The notes: generated by a model from the sequence alone, not told the origin. A DNA stretch of 18,473 nucleotides from Pseudomonadota bacterium (GCA_021811225.1 JAJZPJ010000027.1:1-18473), one strand, 5' to 3'; shown: positions 9,249 to 16,313, counted from the stretch's first letter. Numbers and translations are program-made.

Positions 9249-10617
9249 CGCGTCGGCCGTCGCTCCGGTAGTCCGGCCGATAGATGGATCGATGGACTGG
9301 GGTGTCATGGTGGTTGCCCAGGAAAAGATTGGCGACGTCGAACAGGGCGGCGCGCGCGCCGCGATAACCGACCCAGGTGCGCGCATAGCCGCCGACCCGG
9401 TCATACTGAGGAAAACCGGCGCGCAGCAGCGGCACGCCGAGACGCTCGGCGCAAGCGGCGGCGTGGGAGTTCGACACGATCAACTGCGCCCGTCCGGCTT
9501 CTGCGGCGCGCTCGAGGTCCTCGAGATCGCCGATGCGCACCGCGGCCGAGGGCAGATCGGCCAGCACCTCGGCCCGCGCCGGGGCGACGGCGGCGACGAC
9601 CTCCGCCCCGGCGCCGGCGAGAAACTGGCCCAGCGCCACCAGCAGATCGGGGTCAGCCGCGATGCCGACGCGCAGGAAGCAGGTCATGAAGTGGCTATCG
9701 ACCATCGCGTCCTGCAACTGGGCGCGCTGGCGCTCGATCGCTGCCGGCACCGCCTGACCGGAGATTTCCGCCAGGACCAGGGTGAAGGCGTCGCAGGCAT
9801 CCAGGCCGAGCAGATGATCGAAGCGGCGATCGGGCACGCCGGTGCGTTCGCGCAGCAAGTCCGCCGCGCGGGACAGGGAGCGGCCGATGACCAGGGTCGC
9901 CGCCGACTCGCCCATGCGCGCGATCTCGCTCTTGGCGGTGCCGCCGAAGGTGAGCGGCGTGGATTCGGCAGCGACCAGATGGCCGTCGAGCGAATCGCCG
10001 ATGTCGGGCAACACCACCGCCCGCAGCCCGAAGGCCGCGATCCATTCGCGCAGACACTCGATGTCGCCGGGTGTGAGCATCGATGCAGCGAGCACGTTGA
10101 CCTGCTTCTTGCGTCGGCCCGACCCGTGCGGCTGCGGCGCTTCGACGAGCGCGTCGATGACCGCCTCCAGCGCCAGCGCGTACCCCGATTCGAGACAGCC
10201 GGAATAGTCCGGCGTATTCACCGGCACCACCGCGGTGGCGGCGAACTGCGGATGCTGTTCGCGGAAGCGGCGCACCAGCCGCCGGATGTCGGTGCCCTGA
10301 ACCTCGGACAGACCGGTGGTCGGCAGGCCGATGATGTCGGGATGATTCTTTTCGCATAGCACCCGGAGACCTTCGATCACGTTCTCGTCGGCGCTCATGA
10401 TGGTCGAGACCTGATCCATCGCGCTGGTCTGCAGCGGAATCGGCTCGCGGAAATGGCGCACCAGGAAAACCTTGCCGAAAGCGCTGCAGCCTTGCGCGCC
10501 ATGCAGCATCGGAATGCAGTTGTCCAGGCCGAGGAAGGCCAGCGCCGCGCCGAGCGGCTGGCTGGCCTTGAGCGGATTCACCGCCAGGGCCTTGCTGCGT
10601 CGGATGATTTCAGCCAT
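9202..10617 (-). CDS. nifN: FeMo-cofactor scaffold subunit NifN
   Basis: NifN forms the NifE2N2 scaffold on which NifB-co matures to FeMo-co. The 471 residues begin MAEIIRRSKALAVNPLKASQPLGAALAFLG, typical of NifN. Cys34 and Cys44 lie in NCIPMLHGAQGCSAFGK, Cys44 matching the conserved NifN cysteine. The last 25 or so residues are an Arg-rich tail without recognised motifs. The start at 10617 overlaps the nifE stop by 8 bp, so translation is probably coupled, and the end overlaps nifX. Confidence 0.98.
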   Translation of the reverse strand: MAEIIRRSKALAVNPLKASQPLGAALAFLGLDNCIPMLHGAQGCSAFGKVFLVRHFREPIPLQTSAMDQVSTIMSADENVIEGLRVLCEKNHPDIIGLPTTGLSEVQGTDIRRLVRRFREQHPQFAATAVVPVNTPDYSGCLESGYALALEAVIDALVEAPQPHGSGRRKKQVNVLAASMLTPGDIECLREWIAAFGLRAVVLPDIGDSLDGHLVAAESTPLTFGGTAKSEIARMGESAATLVIGRSLSRAADLLRERTGVPDRRFDHLLGLDACDAFTLVLAEISGQAVPAAIERQRAQLQDAMVDSHFMTCFLRVGIAADPDLLVALGQFLAGAGAEVVAAVAPARAEVLADLPSAAVRIGDLEDLERAAEAGRAQLIVSNSHAAACAERLGVPLLRAGFPQYDRVGGYARTWVGYRGARAALFDVANLFLGNHHDTPVHRSIYRPDYRSDGRRDAPCRPAPEAGLARR

Positions 10618-12037
10618 GGCCGGCGGCCCGAACGGTCGTCGCCGAAGCGCAGATCGACTGGGGCGCGGACCAGGGCGCGGGAGCGCGGACCTTGGCCCAC
10701 ACCGGCGCCTCCAGGGTCAGGGCGAGCTGGCGCGCCAGTTCCAGCATGCCCCGATAGCCGGCGTAGGCGAACTCGCGCTCCTGATTGATGTCGAGGAAGG
10801 GGATGCGCGCCTTCAGCGCGGTGTAAAGGTTGCGGCCGCCGGCGATCAGGAGGTCGGCCCGGGTGTCCTTGAAGGCCTGCAGCAAGGCGCCCGGGCTACC
10901 GTCGGTGATCATCCTGGCGTCCTCGCCCATGATCTCGCGGATGCGCTGCTTGTCTTCCTCGGTGGATTTCTTGGTGCCGGTGGCGACCACCGTCATGCCC
11001 AGATCCTGCAAGGCGGAGACCACCGACCAGCTCTTGACGCCGCCGGTGTAGAGCAGCGCGCGCCGGCCTTCGAGGCGCGCCGTCCAGGGCGCCAGCGCGG
11101 CGCGGATTTTCATTTCCTCGCGCTCGATCATGCGCTCGGTGCGGGCGGCGAGGTCGGCGTCGTCGAGCAGCCGGGCGAAGTCGCGGAAGGCTTGCGAGGT
11201 GTCGCTGATGCCGTAAAAACTGCCTTCGAAGAAGGGCACGCCGTAGCCTTCTTCGAGCTTGCGCGCGACGTTCAGCAGCGCCTTGGCGCAGACCACCATG
11301 CTCGCCTCGGCCCGGTGCATGGTCTGCACTTCGCGAAACCGGGCATCGCCCGACAGGGTGCACAGGATGCGCAGGCCCAGTTCGTCGAACAGCGGCGCGA
11401 CCTGCCAGAACTCGCCGGCGATGTTGTATTCGCCGATCAGGTTCACGTCATGCACGGTGATGCCAGGGCGCTGCGCCGATTCGGGAACGGGGTCCGGCTC
11501 GCGGCTGCCGACCACCTGCCTGAACATCGCCTCGCCGGCGATGCGGTTGCCGAGATTCTTGGTGCCGTAGAAGCCGGCGCAGTCGACCGACACCACCGGC
11601 GTGCCCCAGCGCTTGCTGGCGGCTGCCGCCACCGCTTCCAGGTCGTCGCCGATCAGCGCCGTCACGCAGGTGGCATAGAGAAACACCGCCGCCGGCGCAT
11701 AGTCGTCGATGGCCTGTTTGATGGCGTGGAACAGGCGCGCCTCGCCCCGGCCCATGATCACATCCTGCTCGGTGAGATCCGTGGTCATGCCGACGCGGTA
11801 GAGCATCGGCCCGGAGGAGCGCGCGCCGCGGTTGTCCCAGGAGCTTCCGGCGCAGGCGGCGGGACCATGGACGATATGGGCGACGTCGGCGATCGGCAGG
11901 AGCGCGATCTGCGCGCCGTCGAAAGCGCAGCCGCCGGCGGTCGCCCCCGGCTTGGCCTTGACGCAACCGGACTTCTCCTTCTTGTTGTGGACGCAGGCGG
12001 GCTCGTTTTGCAGTTCGGCGATTTCGGCGGCTTTCAT
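10610..12037 (-). CDS. nifE: FeMo-cofactor scaffold subunit NifE
   Basis: NifE is the NifD-like subunit of the NifEN scaffold. The 475-residue product has the cluster cysteines Cys37 (TAGGCAFDGAQIAL), Cys62 (HGPAACAGSSWDNR) and Cys124 (LYATCVTALIGDD). The N-terminal Cys15/Cys25 pair (CVHNKKEKSGC) is also typical. The start at 12037 has GAGGAC 3-9 bases upstream; the frame extends to 12151 through the promoter, which is not coding. It is first in the nifENX-DUF269-fdxB unit, with a leader of only about 20 bases from the predicted sigma-54 start. Confidence 0.98.
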   Translation of the reverse strand: MKAAEIAELQNEPACVHNKKEKSGCVKAKPGATAGGCAFDGAQIALLPIADVAHIVHGPAACAGSSWDNRGARSSGPMLYRVGMTTDLTEQDVIMGRGEARLFHAIKQAIDDYAPAAVFLYATCVTALIGDDLEAVAAAASKRWGTPVVSVDCAGFYGTKNLGNRIAGEAMFRQVVGSREPDPVPESAQRPGITVHDVNLIGEYNIAGEFWQVAPLFDELGLRILCTLSGDARFREVQTMHRAEASMVVCAKALLNVARKLEEGYGVPFFEGSFYGISDTSQAFRDFARLLDDADLAARTERMIEREEMKIRAALAPWTARLEGRRALLYTGGVKSWSVVSALQDLGMTVVATGTKKSTEEDKQRIREIMGEDARMITDGSPGALLQAFKDTRADLLIAGGRNLYTALKARIPFLDINQEREFAYAGYRGMLELARQLALTLEAPVWAKVRAPAPWSAPQSICASATTVRAAGHG

Positions 12038-12066
12038 GGCGGTCCTCGTTGGCTTGCACAGGTAAT

Positions 12067-12082
12067 CGCAAGCCGCGTGCCA
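12067..12082 (-). promoter_or_regulatory. Sigma-54 (-24/-12) promoter of nifENX-DUF269-fdxB
   Basis: The minus strand reads TGGCACGCGGCTTGCG, which fits TGGCAYR-N4-TTGCW except for the last base. Transcription would start near 12056, leaving room for the GAGGAC ribosome binding site before the nifE ATG. Confidence 0.92.
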
Positions 12083-12087
12083 AAAGC

Positions 12088-12098
12088 TCAAGTCCTTG
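12088..12098. promoter_or_regulatory. Possible IHF site between NifA site and nifE promoter
   Basis: TCAAGTCCTTG fits the TCAA-N4-TTR core of the IHF consensus, but the two preceding W and A positions are not matched. It lies between the NifA site and the -24 element, where IHF bending is expected. The match is short enough to arise by chance. Confidence 0.3.
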
Positions 12099-12134
12099 AC
12101 GGTGCGGAAAAGTCTGAAGCGGCCGGCCGGGTCC

Positions 12135-12150
12135 TGTCGCATTTGCGACA
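12135..12150. promoter_or_regulatory. NifA upstream activator site for nifE
   Basis: TGT-CGCATTTGCG-ACA is an exact TGT-N10-ACA site and also a near-perfect palindrome (TGTCGCA / TGCGACA). It is centred about 87 bp upstream of the predicted nifE transcription start, in the 155-bp gap between modC and nifE. Confidence 0.9.
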
Positions 12151-12192
12151 AGGGCCGCGGACTCGTGGAATGTTTCGCGCAGCGGCGGCGAT

Positions 12193-13269
12193 TTACAGCA
12201 GCGCGACCGCCTTGATCTGGACCCAGACGCTCATCCCGGCAACCAGGCCCAGGCGCGCGGCCGATTGCCGCGTCAGGCGGGCCAGCAGGGAGCCGCTGCC
12301 GACGCGCAGCCGCACCAGGACCAGCGCCGGATGATCGTCGTCGCCGTGGGCGACGACCGTCGCCGGCAGCGTATTGACGATGCTGCTAGCGAATCTTGCC
12401 AGGGCGATGCTGACGTCCCGGGCGAGGATGCGCACGCGGACGCGGCGGTGCACGGCTGCCCCGATGTCGCGCACCCACAGGCAGCCGCCGCCGAAGTCGA
12501 CCCGGGCCAGGTGCCATTGGGCATCCCGCTCGACGACCGCGCCTTCGAGCACGACGCCGGCATCGTCGCCGAAGCGGACCGGCAGGTCGAGTCGCACCAG
12601 CATCTCGGCGAGCGGTCCCTCGGCCAGCACCCGGCCGGCCTCCAGCACCACGATGTGGTCGGCGAGCTTCGCCACTTCCTCGGGAGAGTGGCTGACGTAG
12701 AGCATCGGAATCGACAGTTCTTCGTGGAGCCGCTCCAGATAGGGCAGGATCTCCCGCTTGCGCGCCGTGTCGAGCGCCGCCAGCGGCTCGTCGAGCAACA
12801 GCAGGCGCGGACTGGTCATCAGCGCCCGGGCGATGCCCACCCGCTGCCGCTCGCCGCCCGACAGGCCGGCCGGCATGCGTTCGAGCAAATGGCCGATGCC
12901 GAGCAGTTCGATCGCCCGATCCCGGGCAACGCAGCGCTGCGCCGAGGGCACGCGGCGCATTCCGTATTCGAGATTGCGCCGGACGCTGAGATGCGCAAAC
13001 AGGTTGCTTTCCTGGAATACATAGCCGAGGGGACGACGGTGGCTGGGCAGAAAAATGCGCCGGTCGTCGTCCTGCCAGCAGTCGCCATTGACCACCAGTC
13101 GGGCATCCTTGACCCGCTGCAGGCCGGCCACGCAGCGCAGCAGCGTCGTCTTGCCCGAACCCGACGGGCCGAACAGGGCGATGATGCCGCGACCCGGCAA
13201 CTGCAGATCCGCGCTCAGCGCGAATTGTCCGCAGCGGGCGTGAAAGCGGGCCGCGATGCCCTCGTTCAT
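12193..13269 (-). CDS. modC: Molybdate ABC transporter ATP-binding protein ModC
   Basis: This 358-residue ATPase energises molybdate import through ModB. Walker A GPSGSGKT is at 34-41, the Q-loop is near FQESNL (85-90), the signature LSGGE is at 136-140, Walker B LLLLDEP at 156-162 and the switch histidine His194 in YVSHSPEEV. The C-terminal region (about 290-356) is the molybdate-binding TOBE domain typical of ModC, so the length is normal. ATG at 13269 overlaps the modB stop as ATGA, giving coupled translation; the longer open frame upstream is antisense-type shadow over modB. It is the last gene of the nifQ-modABC unit. Confidence 0.97.
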   Translation of the reverse strand: MNEGIAARFHARCGQFALSADLQLPGRGIIALFGPSGSGKTTLLRCVAGLQRVKDARLVVNGDCWQDDDRRIFLPSHRRPLGYVFQESNLFAHLSVRRNLEYGMRRVPSAQRCVARDRAIELLGIGHLLERMPAGLSGGERQRVGIARALMTSPRLLLLDEPLAALDTARKREILPYLERLHEELSIPMLYVSHSPEEVAKLADHIVVLEAGRVLAEGPLAEMLVRLDLPVRFGDDAGVVLEGAVVERDAQWHLARVDFGGGCLWVRDIGAAVHRRVRVRILARDVSIALARFASSIVNTLPATVVAHGDDDHPALVLVRLRVGSGSLLARLTRQSAARLGLVAGMSVWVQIKAVALL

Positions 13270-13946
13270 CGCCACACCCGGCGTCCGGCGCCCAGCGAGT
13301 AGAGCGCCAGCAGCACGCAGAAGGAGAACAGCAGCAAGCCGCCGGCGAGGCCATTGGCCTGTCCATATTCCAGCGCCTCGACGTGGTTGTAGATCTGCAT
13401 CGAGACGACCCGCGTCTTGTCCGGGATGTTGCCGCCGATCATCAGCACGATGCCGAATTCGCCGATGGTGTGGGCAAAGCCGAGGATGGTGCCGGTGACC
13501 AGACCGGGGCGGGCCAGCGGCAGGGCGACCGTAAAGAAGCGGTCCCAGGGGCCGGCACGCAAGGTCGCCGCCGCTTCGAGAGGACCGTCGCCGATGGCCT
13601 CGAAGGCGTTCTGGATCGGCTGGACGACGAAGGGCAGCGAATAGAAGACCGACGCCACCACCAGGCCGGGAAAGGTGAAGGGCAGGATGCCCAGCCCGAG
13701 CGCCCGGGTCAACTGACCCACCGGCCCGGCCGGCCCCATGAGCACCAGCAGGTAGAAACCCAGCACGGTCGGCGGCAACACGATCGGCAGCGCCACCAGG
13801 GCGCCGATCGGCCCCTTCCAGCGCGAGCGGGTTCGCGCCAGCCACCAGGCGATCGGCACGCCGATCAGCAGCAGGACGATGATCGTCAGCGTCGCCAGTT
13901 CCAGCGACAGGCGGATCGCCGACCAGTCGCCGGGATCGAGACTCAC
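13266..13946 (-). CDS. modB: Molybdate ABC transporter permease ModB
   Basis: This 226-residue inner-membrane permease forms the molybdate channel. Hydrophobic segments lie at about 15-37, 48-70, 87-108, 147-170 and 198-220. The ABC permease EAA loop (EAAATLRAGPWDRFFTVALPLARPG) is at 124-148, and FAHTIGEFGIVLMIGGNIPDKT (157-178) is typical of ModB. The start is GTG at 13946, overlapping the preceding stop as GTGA. The end overlaps modC as ATGA. The gene looks intact, although the modA part just upstream is not. Confidence 0.97.
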   Translation of the reverse strand: MSLDPGDWSAIRLSLELATLTIIVLLLIGVPIAWWLARTRSRWKGPIGALVALPIVLPPTVLGFYLLVLMGPAGPVGQLTRALGLGILPFTFPGLVVASVFYSLPFVVQPIQNAFEAIGDGPLEAAATLRAGPWDRFFTVALPLARPGLVTGTILGFAHTIGEFGIVLMIGGNIPDKTRVVSMQIYNHVEALEYGQANGLAGGLLLFSFCVLLALYSLGAGRRVWR

Positions 13947-14362
13947 AAGCCGTGACCGTAAGAGCGGATCACGGCTTCGGCCTTATCCGACAGCACCGCG
14001 CCCTGAGCGTCCACCCGACCGGGCTGCGCCGACCAGAGCGCGAGCTTGCCGATCGCGTAGGTGACCTGGCTGCCGGCGACGGCGCTGCCCTCCTGCACCA
14101 GTCTCGTCGGCGTCCGATCATCGGCGGACAGCAGCACATCGAAGGGGGCGCCGTTCTTGATCTGGGCGTAGAACTTGCCGGTGGAACCGAATTCCAACTG
14201 GGCCTTGTGGCCGGTGTCCTTTTCGAAGTCGGCCGCGATCTTTTGCATCGGCGCCGTGAAGTTGGCGGCGACCGCGACCCGGACCTCGTCGGCCAGCGCG
14301 GTACCGACGGAGAGGCCAAGAGCCAGGACGAGGGAGAGTTTGCCCGGTGTCGTCGCTTTCAT
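13943..14362 (-). pseudogene. modA: modA with a large internal in-frame deletion (molybdate-binding protein remnant)
   Basis: Starting at the internal ATG at 14362 gives 139 residues; intact ModA proteins are about 250. Residues 1-24 are a clear signal peptide (LSLVLALGLSVGTALA). ADEVRVAVAANFTAPMQKIAADFEKDTGHK and GSTGKFYAQIKNGAPFDVLLSADD are characteristic ModA sequence. After AQPGRVDAQGAVLS the frame jumps to DKAEAVIRSYGHGL, the usual ModA C-terminus, so about 110 residues of the second lobe and hinge are missing. In E. coli ModA several molybdate ligands (Ala125, Val152, Tyr170) lie in that region, so binding is probably lost. The stop overlaps the modB GTG, showing the 3' end is intact. 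Upstream, CGGGA is only a weak ribosome binding site. Either the deletion is real or an assembly collapsed here. Confidence 0.7.
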
Positions 14363-14944
14363 CGGTGATCCCGCAGGCTCTGCCCTCTCCGCGGACGAGA
14401 AGCAGACCGGATAGTCGGTGCAGATCGCGCAGCTGGGCGACTTGCAGATCGGAATCTGGGCGCGTTCGCACAGTTGCCGGTAGAAGAATTTTTTCCACTT
14501 CATGTCGTCGACGTTCTTAGCGCGCAGTCGCGGGAAGTACTGCGCCATCAGTGCGGACAGGACCTTGCGCTCGGGCAACCCCATGTCCTGCCACAAGTGG
14601 TTGTCGCCCATCGAGGCGGAGGCGATCGCATAGCAGAGCCAGGCGAGTTGTTCGCTCGGTAGCGCCCGATGCTCGAGCAGCAGGTGGAGCAGATCGTCGA
14701 ACTCGTCGCCGCGCGCATCGACGACATCCGGCTCGCCGTTGGCGAGATCGAGACCGGGGAAATGGGCCGCCAACATCCGTCCGAAGCGGTCCTCGGTCAA
14801 GCCCCGGATCAGCGGCGATTTTCCCGCCGAACTTTCCGTCAAGAGCGCCTGGCTGAGAACGCCGGCCAAGGCGATGGTCGCGAGCTCGGAGGGTCGTCTC
14901 GCGTGGCGCATCATTCGTTCGTAATCGGGTAGTTTCGCGTCCAT
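13943..14944 (-). CDS. nifQ: NifQ joined in frame to a truncated ModA (possible fusion)
   Basis: From the ATG at 14944 (GGAG 8 bases upstream) the frame runs 333 codons without a stop. Residues 1-about 187 are a complete NifQ, the molybdenum donor for FeMo-co synthesis: DNHLWQDMGLPERKVL (114-129) and the metal-binding Cys167-X4-Cys172-X2-Cys175-X5-Cys181 are present. NifQ normally ends soon after this motif. Here it continues through RAEPAGSP into a ModA start (Met195), a signal peptide (about 195-218) and the N-terminal half of ModA, ending with the last 14 ModA residues. A +1 frame would stop NifQ at TGA overlapping the modA ATG (ATGA), the coupling style used by modB and modC, so a single-base indel could explain the fusion. 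The gene begins a sigma-54/NifA unit with modBC. A real bifunctional protein is possible but the internal signal peptide argues against it. Confidence 0.85.
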   Translation of the reverse strand: MDAKLPDYERMMRHARRPSELATIALAGVLSQALLTESSAGKSPLIRGLTEDRFGRMLAAHFPGLDLANGEPDVVDARGDEFDDLLHLLLEHRALPSEQLAWLCYAIASASMGDNHLWQDMGLPERKVLSALMAQYFPRLRAKNVDDMKWKKFFYRQLCERAQIPICKSPSCAICTDYPVCFSSAERAEPAGSPMKATTPGKLSLVLALGLSVGTALADEVRVAVAANFTAPMQKIAADFEKDTGHKAQLEFGSTGKFYAQIKNGAPFDVLLSADDRTPTRLVQEGSAVAGSQVTYAIGKLALWSAQPGRVDAQGAVLSDKAEAVIRSYGHGL

Positions 14945-14979
14945 GCTTAGCTCCGGTTCCTGTGGGCATCCAACAGCAG

Positions 14980-14995
14980 AGCAATCCGAATGCCA
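14980..14995 (-). promoter_or_regulatory. Sigma-54 (-24/-12) promoter of nifQ-modABC
   Basis: The minus strand reads TGGCATTCGGATTGCT, fitting TGGCAYR-N4-TTGCW with one mismatch (T for R). The transcription start would be near 14969, about 25 bases before the nifQ ATG. It puts molybdate uptake genes under the nitrogen-fixation regulon. Confidence 0.87.
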
Positions 14996-15132
14996 GCCCC
15001 TATTCCTCTCTCGGCACAAGAGCGCATAAGAGGGCACCAGAGGAACAGCCGCCAGCGATGGCCGCGCTGGCGAAACTCGCGCAATCAGCCGACGGCGGCG
15101 CGCAGCGACTTACGGCTCCACTACCATTGTGT

Positions 15133-15148
15133 TGTCGCAAATGCGACG
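15133..15148. promoter_or_regulatory. Near-consensus NifA site upstream of nifQ
   Basis: TGT-CGCAAATGCG-ACG differs from TGT-N10-ACA only in the last base and keeps the TGTCGCA/TGCGAC palindrome of the nifE site. It is centred about 170 bp upstream of the predicted nifQ start, further than the other two sites but still within range for a looping activator. Confidence 0.65.
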
Positions 15149-15201
15149 AAATTGAGGGGTCGGTATTCCCAGCGCGCCCGGGGAATATCACGCGGCAGGT
15201 A

Positions 15202-15549
15202 TTACAGAAACCCTTTCACCCGCTCGCTCAGCCTCGGTAGATCGGCGTGGATGGTCTTCCAGACGATCTCCAGATCGACCTTGAAATAACCGTGCGCAAT
15301 AGCGTTGCGCATTTGATAGGCAAACGCCAAAGGTAACTCTGGGTGATCTGCCGCGAATTCCGGGTAATGCATTTCGATGTTATGGCTAGCCTCACCGATG
15401 ATCTCGAAGTTGCGGATCACGGCATCCTGAGCCATGTCATTCCGCAGAAACGCTGCCACGTCAATGCCATCGACGTAGCGGCGAATTCGTTCGATGGCTT
15501 CCTGAATATGGCTCAGGTAATCGGCAAGTCGTTGCTGGTCCCGGGTCAT
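15202..15549 (-). CDS. hepT: HepT-like HEPN toxin of a HepT/MntA toxin-antitoxin pair
   Basis: This 115-residue all-helical protein carries the HEPN ribonuclease motif RX4HXY as Arg81-NAIA-His86-G-Tyr88 (QMRNAIAHGYFKVD) and the DUF86-type segment AVIRNFEIIGEAS (43-55). Such proteins cleave RNA and are neutralised by the partner nucleotidyltransferase, which AMPylates the motif tyrosine. ATG at 15549 overlaps the antitoxin stop as ATGA. The gene order (antitoxin first, then toxin) and lengths are normal and both genes look intact. The pair lies on the minus strand between the nifQ promoter region and a hairpin, so it is a separate module within the nif region. Confidence 0.92.
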   Translation of the reverse strand: MTRDQQRLADYLSHIQEAIERIRRYVDGIDVAAFLRNDMAQDAVIRNFEIIGEASHNIEMHYPEFAADHPELPLAFAYQMRNAIAHGYFKVDLEIVWKTIHADLPRLSERVKGFL

Positions 15550-15836
15550 ACCGGTATTGCCTCCGCAAGCACGTTGTCACGGAACTTGTCCGGCAAAGCC
15601 TTCGGCGTTAGCACATCCACCGGCACACCAAGCAATTGAAGTAGTTCGTGCCGGATCGCGCCGATGTCGAACAAGGTCGTATCAGGCGTTGGATCGATCA
15701 AGATGTCAAGGTCGCTGCCATCGGTGTCGTCACCATGAATGACCGATCCGAATACGCGAGGATTGCAGGCGCGGTGCGACGCCACGACGCGGCGGATGGT
15801 TACCCGATGAGCGGCAAGGGCTACAGACGGTTTCAT
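15546..15836 (-). CDS. mntA: MntA-like minimal nucleotidyltransferase antitoxin
   Basis: This 96-residue protein contains the nucleotidyltransferase signature GSX10DXD: Gly30-Ser31, Asp42 and Asp44 in FGSVIHGDDTDGSDLDILID. The third catalytic acidic residue is probably Asp74 in VPVDVLTPKAL. Family members transfer AMP from ATP to the HepT motif tyrosine and so inactivate the toxin. ATG at 15836 has GAGGTGAC upstream; the gene overlaps hepT by 4 bp. Base composition looks lower in GC than in the nif genes on both sides, suggesting separate acquisition (judged by eye). Confidence 0.92.
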   Translation of the reverse strand: MKPSVALAAHRVTIRRVVASHRACNPRVFGSVIHGDDTDGSDLDILIDPTPDTTLFDIGAIRHELLQLLGVPVDVLTPKALPDKFRDNVLAEAIPV

Positions 15837-15884
15837 AACAGAGTCACCTCAGTCGCTTCAGACTACGCCCCCTAGAATCAGAAA

Positions 15885-15910
15885 GGCCCGACAGGATTGC
15901 CTGTCGGGCC
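15885..15910 (-). terminator. Strong hairpin upstream of mntA, terminator-like on the minus strand
   Basis: GGCCCGACAGG-ATTG-CCTGTCGGGCC is a perfect 11-bp stem with a 4-base loop. On the minus strand it is followed by TTTCTGATTCT, a broken U-rich tail; on the plus strand GGATACGG follows, with no T-tract. It probably terminates leftward transcription from the nafY operon (last stop at 16314), about 50 bases before mntA starts. Confidence 0.65.
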
Positions 15911-16313
15911 GGATACGGTTGCCGCCCAGGGGCAGCTACCTCATTGCAGCAACGGCTCTCACCCCGGAAAACGACACTGGAAATATTGTAGTCATGATGA
16001 GAGACATCATGCAATCAGAAAATCAGCCCTACCCGATCCGCCAGCGCATCGGTGGCGAGATTCAGTCCAAGCAAGCCAAACGCGCGCTGGAAGATCTGAT
16101 CGGGCGCGGCGCGGTGCGCTTCGAAGGCCGCGACCGCTGGCGGCGGTACTGGGCGGGGTCATGAACAGGCTATCGGACAAGCTGCCCGATATCGACGATA
16201 GCTGGGTGATAGCGAGTGGGCGATACGCCGACGCCGCGCCAATGCCGGTGCAGACAACGGTCAGTTGTAGTCTTCCGGAGTGACAGAGGGAGGGCGCTCG
16301 GCAGGGATACGTC
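15911..16313. other. 403-bp stretch without a convincing gene
   Basis: This lies between the hairpin and the end of the 321-residue gene. It holds only short frames. One plus-strand frame (15994-16164) has weak wHTH-like character and is listed separately. No tRNA, transposase, terminal inverted repeat, sigma-54 promoter or NifA site was seen. It may be a scar from gene loss or from insertion of the toxin-antitoxin module. Confidence 0.5.
15994..16164 (+). CDS. Doubtful 56-residue frame, possibly a winged-helix remnant
   Basis: The only plus-strand candidate on this side of the window starts MMRDIMQSENQPYPIRQRIGG and ends GRDRWRRYWAGS. The segment KQAKRALEDLIGRGAVRFEGRDRWRRY resembles the C-terminal winged helix of some HTH proteins (helix, then Gly-rich turn, then an R-R-Y wing). 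There is no good ribosome binding site before the ATGs at 15994, 15997 or 16009. It is most likely a leftover piece of a larger gene or a chance frame. Confidence 0.2.
   Translation: MMRDIMQSENQPYPIRQRIGGEIQSKQAKRALEDLIGRGAVRFEGRDRWRRYWAGS

Noticed and set aside
10472..12334. 620-codon plus-strand open frame opposite nifE, and similar frames at 4265-5362, 5097-6491 and 12265-13302
   Set aside because: All lie antisense to well-supported genes, have low-complexity Ala/Gly/Arg composition and lack ribosome binding sites or motifs.
13270..13845. N-terminal extension of modC upstream of 13269
   Set aside because: It overlaps modB out of frame, and modC has an ATGA-coupled start at 13269 where the ABC ATPase sequence begins.
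14945..15037. 31-residue N-terminal extension of nifQ to 15037
   Set aside because: It would run through the sigma-54 promoter at 14980-14995; the ATG at 14944 has a good ribosome binding site and begins typical NifQ sequence.
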